The position numbers and the translations under genes were made by a program. The notes under the pieces were generated by a model. The model did no database searches, had not been told where the DNA came from, and saw nothing but the letters and a program-made list of their open reading frames with translations. A stretch of DNA of 64,000 nt from Zygnema cylindricum (Eukaryota; Streptophyta; Zygnematophyceae; Zygnematales; Zygnemataceae): positions 60,293-124,292 of the forward strand of contig JBBHKE010001152.1 in the NCBI GenBank assembly GCA_037447655.1, read 5' to 3'. Shown here in pieces: positions 58,148 through 64,000 of this stretch; the first letter of the stretch is position 1, and each line of letters begins with the position of its first letter.

Positions 58148-59262
58148 ATGGGAGCTTTGAAAGGAGGGGTTTGCTTCTTTTGTAGCGAACCGGGTCACTA
58201 TATGGCGGAATGTTCTTGTTTGGAAGAAATTATAAGTTAGAATGTGAATGAGGAGGAAGAAGGGGAAGAAGAAAAACATGATGAAGATATTTCAGTGCTT
58301 CTCCACATCGGTATTATGGGGAAGAGAGAAGAGCACACAAAAATTCCACGAAAGCAACAATGTGCTTTTGGAGGTATAAGGGAGGTAAAAATAAAGAGGT
58401 ACTTGCGGGAGTTAAACATGATGAGGATGTCAAAGAGTATAGAGTAAATGACTTAGAAATGAGAAAGTCAGATTTAGAATTAAAATTGGAAGAAGGGAAA
58501 AATCAGAATATTGAGGATATCATTATATATATTTCGGAGACAGAAAACGGGTCAAAAAACGAGACTTCAACCGATTCTGAGGAAAGGGGAGAAGTAAATC
58601 TAGAAGGAGGTTCAACGGATAGGGGAGAAAAGGAATATTTAATAAAAGTTTTTGGGGAGGAGAAATATTTTATGGGAACCAAAATGGAAAGCAATAGTGG
58701 AAAGTATTCCATGGGAGAGAGTGAGGGAAGTTTAGAAAATGGGGTATTATTCATGTACAAATATATGAGTACGAAAGATGTATATTTTATGAGGAACTTA
58801 GTGGGGACTCGTGATTTAAAGATAAATTTGGGGGGTAATGGATTTGACATCACTAATGGGAGTGATGCCATTTATGAAGGTGTTGTTGTAAAAGGGTTAC
58901 AATCTGGGTATGTGTTGCAGGTTGGGGAGGGGGCTGGTTGTTTCAAATGCAAGTGGGAATTTTGATTTTGCTCGGATGAAAAAGAAATGAGGTGGATAAA
59001 ATCCTTGCTCCAAAAGCCCGAATTTATGAAAAATAGCATGCAAAATAAAATGTGTGATGCGATTATTATTTCGGTTCATCTAGTACACTGTTTCAAATAC
59101 ATAGGTATTCACTTAAAGTTTTATGAGGGGAAAAGAAAAAGGAAAAAGGAAAAAAAAAATATTAAATTGTGTTTTGTTATTAAGTGTGAGTTGAAAGAAA
59201 AGTAGACTAGAAAATAAGGGGAGTGTTAAAATGTGTGGACTTAAATTAAAAGTTGACTAAGA
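58148..59262 (+). pseudogene. Internally deleted family-1 pol remnant with CCHC zinc knuckle
   Basis: It begins with an intact knuckle CFFCSEPGHYMAEC (58172-58213). An acidic stretch and IPRKQQCAFGGIRE follow, matching IPRKQKCALGAIRE of family 2 just before its protease. The next words, KHDEDVKEYRVNDLE, match the family-2 GYDEDVKGYRVYDLA after the integrase, so protease and integrase are deleted. Then come decayed reverse transcriptase/RNase H blocks, GEEKYFMGTKMES and LVGTRDLKINLGGNGFDIT…SGYVLQVGEGAGCFK. The element is non-autonomous. Confidence 0.75.
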
Positions 59263-59265
59263 ATT

Positions 59266-59273
59266 AAAGGGAG
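59266..59273 (+). other. Polypurine tract before the right family-1 LTR
   Basis: AAAGGGAG lies immediately before the TG of the LTR, the usual plus-strand priming site. A similar 'aaggggagtgttaaaatg' occurs about 50 bp upstream, suggesting a small duplication of the LTR junction. Confidence 0.6.
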
Positions 59274-60316
59274 TGTTGAAAAGAAGTCATTAATATTCAC
59301 TTTTTAATTTAGACTCTCGAGTGAAGAGAAAGAGAGAGTAACCATGGTTGCCGCCATAGTTAGAAAGAAACTGGCAGAAAGGAAAACAGAAAGATATATA
59401 ACCAAAATAATGCCCTAAACAAGATTTGAATCTAGGTCCCTGAAGTCCTTTGTAGAAATACGCCTTAACCATTACAGCATTAACGAAACGATACACGTAT
59501 GTGGTTCGGTAATTAATTAAAGTGTTACGCAAAACGTCACTTTCACTTAAAAATACCAAAATTGACGAAACGACATCTATAGTCAAACGACGCTCGTGGA
59601 CGCGAATCTAACCGTGTAAAATACAAGATCGGACGGACGACGTCACCCCCGCCAAACCCGAATGAATCTTTGGCGGCTTTCGGATATAGGGGCGTGCTGT
59701 GCCATGGGACGCCACATCATTCAACGCCAAAAAAGATGGGAAGAGGAAAGATGGCTCCTAAGCTGACAAATGTCAACTAGAAGGCCATGTAATACAATGG
59801 CCCCACAAGATGTACAATCCGCCACTGTACCTTCTTGTACTATACACTCTTTTGATTGGTCTAGGGTACACTAGTAGGTAGGTGTGAGTAGGAGTTAAGG
59901 GACTTAGCGGGAACGAGGCGCCTCTCTCTAGGTGACCTTTTATATTTATAGGCCAACTTTGGCCAGCCATAACTAACTGCTCAGGGGAGCAAATTCAGTG
60001 ATTTTTTTTGCTGCGAACTCAAGGGAGTCCAAGCTACACAAGGGTGTAGTCGGTTGGAGTTTTTTCTTGCCATTTTTGCGGCATTTTTAGGGGAAAATCA
60101 AAGTGGGAATGCTTCCAAAACACATTTTTAAGCTTTGCATTCTGTGGTGAAACTGAGCACAAAGAAAGTCTTCTTTCAGAAGGGTGACGCTGTGTACGAG
60201 TTTTGACTGTCAAGGTGTTAGTCATTTGGGTTTGTATCAACTTGGAGTCGGCACTATCTAGATAAGCTTCTTTAGGTCTGCCATTTCTGTGGGGAAATGA
60301 AACCCATAGAATTTCA
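59274..60316 (+). repeat. Family-1 copia LTR, right copy
   Basis: It begins TGTTGAAAAGAAGT and ends GAATTTCA. At 1043 bp it is almost the same length as the left LTR (1045 bp), with the same hairpins (59978-59991, 60016-60029 and 60034-60049). The flanks 'ctatc' (left of 50363) and 'ctctc' (right of 60316) differ at one base. This is weak evidence for a target duplication. Confidence 0.85.
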
Positions 60317-62168
60317 CTCTCCCTCGTCCTAAAATTTTCCAACTTGTGTGGCGCGTGCGTGGGTCATTTTCATTCGTTGTTTGGGTTGTACTTTCCTTAA
60401 AATTAGGTCACGAGGTGATTTTAGACAACAACAAAACTACGAAACTTCCTAAAAACGGCGACGATTGTATAAGTCGATGATTTTGTGACGTTTTAGATGT
60501 TTAGGGTTTTGTGATATAACGAAGTCATGCTACCTTGTGACGTCATCACTATGTACATTTTCTGCCATGGCTTCTTGATTTCGTTTTGTTATCTTTTATA
60601 ATTTGATATGCCTACAAACTTAGACCAAAAATATTCAAAAAAAACAAAAAAGTATATAACTTTCATTTAATATTATTATTGTTGCATCTCGTGTATATAA
60701 GAGAGAAAGAGGAGTGGTTGAGTGAGAAAAGGGGCGAGAGACGAGGACGACGTAAAATTTTGTAAAGGACCCATGAAGGAAAGTGGAGGTCTGAGACCTA
60801 TGCAATTTTTTTTCCGTACATGATTGTCATTTTCTTATGTGCATGCGCATGACGAGCAGTGAAAAAAATAGAGTGTAATTTCCTTCGTGCATTCTTTTTT
60901 TTCGAATACGTTTGACCCGTGCAATCTTGGTTTTCTATTCGTCAATAGGGTTTTATTTTGATTAAAATCAGGTCGCGATTTGATTCAAGTGCAAGTGTGA
61001 AGTTGAGTTGGAAGTCGGTCGCGATGATAATAACGCCAAATTGCCGTACCTTCCAAGTTACAAAATGACGCAAAATGTACTTCTGTTTCTACCCATTTTT
61101 TGTATTGCGTAATATTTTCTCGTTGTAAGTCCCATTTTATGTGAAAACGACGGAAAAAAAACCCTTACTTAAACACATGGGGACACACCCTAACTTCCTC
61201 AAAATATTGGGGGATATTGAAGTTGGGTTAAAGTAGCGTATTTCTTTGAAACAGGCCAACGGTAACCTGAAAACCGACGTAGCAAAAACAACATCCGAAC
61301 GGCTATTTCGTTGTTTTCGCGCAAAAAATCTGCAGGAATTTGAACCACCGTCGTCGTCCTTTGAACATTAATGAGTTTAAAAAACTGCAAGTTTGTTTTC
61401 GCGCCCATGTTTGATGACGTCGACGCGTGTGACGTGTCATATGACACCTTCAATCAGATTTACATATCGACATTTTGGTGTGAACAAGACCCGGTTTCCG
61501 ATGAGTTCTCGGAAAATCATCGGAATGGGCAAAAAGTTACAAATGCTTCAGTGGGAACAAGCTATCAGACATGCAGCCATGGCGTGTGTACACATTTTGA
61601 ACATACAACGCGTAGATCGTGTGACGTCGCAACATTTCTTTTAGAAATTAACCGTAGATTTACAATAAATTTCAGTACATACCCGTGCACATTCTGTTCA
61701 ATTGACAAAACAGAAAGTACCGATTTGTGCATCGTATTTTTTCGTAAACTTTTGCACAGTTTCCGTAAAAAACAATACACTTACTATAATTTTTTCATAG
61801 GTTTTTCGTAAATTCTCAGTTTTAGATTACATTAGACGTTTTTTTTAGTTTTTTTCAAAAGTCACGTACAATACGTAGAAACTGGAAAAAATTAAAAATC
61901 GCGCGATTTGAACAACCAGGAAAAAAAGTGCTTTAATGTTATAAAACCTTAAATCTTGCTCCCACGAATGTCAGTGGATGGAGCGTCAATGGATGGAGCG
62001 TGGGAGGATATCCTACGGCAAATAGAATCTCGTGGCTTTTGATGAATTTTAATCCACACTATCGAGGCACTTGGTCTACACTTGTAGGGTTACCATCGCT
62101 CGTACATCGTAGCAACTGTACCACTTGAACATGTACAGTTTGTGGGTAAAGTACACTGTGTATCGCTA
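60317..62168. repeat. Repeat-derived sequence right of the complex, no gene
   Basis: 60420-60880 is the direct-repeat partner of 49920-50350. Near 61176-61194 a 'gggacacaccctaa' terminus of Harbinger-like type occurs. 61670-61915 shares ends and phrases ('gcgcgatttgaacaac', 'cagaaagta', 'tcaaaagtcacg') with the inner element at 29325-29764. The short ORFs have no domains. Confidence 0.5.
61660..61918. mobile_element. Fragment related to the TIR element at 29325-29764
   Basis: It shares 'gttca.tt.ac…acagaaagtac', 'ttcaaaagtcacg.a.aatacg' and the terminus 'aaaatcgcgcgatttgaacaac' in the same order and orientation. The left terminus was not found, so it is a truncated copy. Confidence 0.5.
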
Positions 62169-62171
62169 TTA

Positions 62172-62947
62172 GGGTATATCCCCATGTACTTGTAACTTAG
62201 CGAACTTACTTTGTATTTTAGCGCGGATCCGTCGGACCGGGTTTCAAGTGTCCCTATGCCTGCAAGGACGAAATCGTAACTTACGCTTGTGACGATTGTA
62301 CACGTTGACAATACTTGTGACGGTTGTCAACGTCTACAATCTTTGGTCGCACGTTATTTTTTGAAACTGCTTGTGATGTCGCATGTCTTGCCCTGACATT
62401 GTAGATGTACCGCCTTCCAGTCTATGCCGTTTCACGGATGAAGACGAGGCGCTTTGCCTTTACGTCTCCTGTCCGGTTGATGTGAAATGGCATCAGAATT
62501 TGAAGACCCTTGCAAAAAAAAAATCCATACTAGATGAAAACGGACAAATCCAAACAAATTGTGTACTTTTTTCGTCGTATTCGAACGCAAACGGACAAAA
62601 CATAGCGTATTCTGTATTTTTCTTTGTCCTTGGAAATCGTATGAAAATTTTCGAAAATTACGGCACGTAAGAATATATGTTCCTATTTGTTTATTGAAAA
62701 TCCCTAGTTTTAAAACACATCGCGGAAGTGTTTTAAAGATAAGGTTGAAGATGACGTTTTTGTCATCAAAGTGGGTCGAAAAACACAAGACGACAAATTT
62801 TCGTACATCCTAAGTTTGAGGATGACACAAAACGTACTCTACAAATTTGTGATTCCTTCGTACGGTTGGAACTTAGGTAGTACGGCGCTAAGTTTTACAG
62901 GAAAACGATAGAAATAAACCCTTATTTATGCACACGGGGACATACCC
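62172..62947. mobile_element. PIF/Harbinger-like element, inverted copy of the 45071 element
   Basis: The termini GGGTATATCCCCATGT and ACACGGGGACATACCC are inverted, flanked by TTA on the left and TAA on the right. The interior aligns in reverse orientation with 45071-46796 outside the hAT insertion. The minus strand keeps an open frame related to the one in that element (TLCFVRLRS, DAI…RRRKGK). At 62397-62404 it shows the empty target of the hAT-like copy 2. Confidence 0.75.
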
Positions 62948-62954
62948 TAATGAT

Positions 62955-63150
62955 GTTAATGATTTTTTTACCATTTAAAACATCTTTTATCCATACACAC
63001 TTGTCACATTTTCAATTTGAGACCGCCAATCACAAGCTAAAAATATTATCTTCCAAATGCGACCGTCGGATCCGCAATTCGACATTGTGTACGGATAAAA
63101 TATGTTTTAAGTGGCAAAAAAAACATTAACCCTAATAGCAATTCACGGTG
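62955..63150. mobile_element. Truncated TA-MITE
   Basis: It contains 'taaaacatctttta.cca.acaca' on the left and its inverted partner 'gtgtacggataaaatatgtttta' on the right, and ends CACGGTG|TA, as the elements at 18635 and 19593 do. The left terminus is incomplete. Confidence 0.55.
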
Positions 63151-63162
63151 TACAGTACATTA

Positions 63163-63701
63163 CACAGCCAATCGATATTAGCGTTGTGTACACTAATTCT
63201 GTCTCGCTTTTTTTTTATTTTTCTCCATTAGTGTAGTTCATTCTATTTTTTTCTTTATTCTATTTAGGGTTATTTTCAATACGTTGTCTCTTACATAGAG
63301 TTGTGTACGGTCAGTGTCAGACCGTACATAAATGTACCATTTTAAGTTAAAAATTACAGTAAATTAGTTTTAGTAACGGCAGACGCATGAAAATGTGCGT
63401 TCTAAAAAGGAAAAAAAACCAAGTCGTAAAAAATCCCGTTCCCATATATTCGTCCGACAGCCTCGTTTCGACCGTGTGAATGTACGATTTGTGTACGATT
63501 TGTCAGATTTTGTACGGAGACCTATATTAGTGTAAGCATGTTTGCTACCGACATTTTTTTTTTCAAAGATCCAAATTACCATAATCAAACAATTAGAATG
63601 TATGATTTCTTTCCAAAATTTTCAAATTCTTAAATAGCTTACACCACTGTAATTATTATTATACGCTAATCAAACTCCCACGCTAATAACGATTGGCGGT
63701 G
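63163..63701. mobile_element. TA-flanked element, larger relative of the 18635 MITE
   Basis: The left end CACAGCCAATCGATATTAGCG and right end CGCTAATAACGATTGGCGGTG are imperfect inverted repeats of the same terminus as 18635-18850. TA flanks lie at 63161-63162 and 63702-63703. The element is 539 bp, with no ORF of note. Confidence 0.65.
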
Positions 63702-63703
63702 TA

Positions 63704-64000
63704 GTGTCTTCTGTAAGGACCGTAGTCACAAACTAGTTGGATATAGGGATTCCATCGCAGATGTGGAAAAGACAAAAATCAAACGGTCAATCTTTACGCC
63801 TAGAAGATTGGAGAATCTTGATAGATCTCTGGTAAACATGTTTAAAAATGTAAATATATGTAGTAAGGCCTGTAAGGATTATACAATGTTTCGCAAGGTA
63901 CGGCGCCTAGTAAACAACCACACTCTTTAGGTGATGGAGGTCTGCTTTAACTTGGACCAAAAAGTTTCGCCGCGATTCGAGAGAGCCACTAACCGACAAA
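63704..64000. other. Right end of the window, nothing recognised
   Basis: Short stretch with no ORF, repeat boundary or RNA gene that I can support. Confidence 0.4.

Larger units (their letters stand above)
50363..60316 (+). mobile_element. Composite Ty1/copia LTR-retrotransposon complex
   Basis: Two related families are interleaved. Family 1 has LTRs at 50363-51407 and 59274-60316 and a 5'-truncated LTR at 56774-57186. Family 2 contributes an LTR at 52385-53375 followed by gag and pol up to 56584. Family 2 is inserted in the family-1 gag copy right after 'gggagctttgaaag'. The same sequence is uninterrupted at 58149-58162. The right side of the family-2 element is missing. No complete element remains. 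Confidence 0.85.

Noticed and set aside
50358-60321. 5-bp target duplication (ctatc/ctctc) around the retrotransposon complex
   Set aside because: One mismatch in five bases, in flanks that are themselves repeats and possibly recombined. Too weak to claim.

Overview
The window is nuclear DNA of a green plant, almost certainly a land plant. It carries intron-rich genes of plant type: a BRE1-like HUB ubiquitin ligase, a PRA1 protein, clathrin heavy chain, a GH9 endoglucanase and a bZIP factor. All introns I could place are GT-AG. I cannot name the species. The copia elements with a half-tRNA primer site and the many small DNA transposons do not decide between a bryophyte, a lycophyte and another lineage. 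A run of ten N (48991-49000) and a 59-base G run (36778-36836) show that this is a draft scaffold.

Layout. 1-252: possible coding exon (minus strand) running off the left edge, then a purine-rich low-complexity tract. 1.1-7.1 kb: no gene seen. 7107-17712 (minus): complete 19-exon HUB1/HUB2-type gene, 892 codons. 18.5-19.8 kb: a tandem array and two TA-flanked MITEs in the intergenic region between HUB and PRA1. 20217-20837 (plus): single-exon PRA1 gene. 20.8-27.6 kb: AT-rich, no gene. 27568-28189 (minus): small two-exon C2H2 zinc-finger gene of the ZNF706/At2g23090 type. 29.2-31.2 kb: nested TIR elements and a hAT-like element. 31836-35944 (plus): first 12 exons of clathrin heavy chain, after which the gene stops. 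36.8-37.2 kb: poly-G and purine tract. 37185-39208 (minus): four middle exons of a GH9 endoglucanase. 40538-41297 (minus): short bZIP gene. 41.3-64 kb: transposon-rich, including Harbinger-like and hAT-like elements and a 10-kb copia LTR-retrotransposon complex at 50363-60316.

The genes are housekeeping or regulatory and do not form a pathway: chromatin ubiquitination, vesicle trafficking (PRA1, clathrin), cell-wall hydrolysis and transcription. The most unusual signals are these. (1) Short tandem duplications of exon edges lie inside neighbouring introns, repeatedly, in both long genes. (2) Two related copia families have a primer site complementary to the anticodon arm of initiator tRNA-Met, so that the gag AUG is the complement of the primer's anticodon. 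(3) Three consecutive LTR hairpins are conserved between these families, one with a compensatory base-pair change. (4) A hAT-like element has exact 8-bp target duplications, and a paralogous empty site for it lies elsewhere in the window. (5) Clathrin heavy chain and GH9 both break off facing the same G homopolymer, which suggests a misjoin or a rearrangement.
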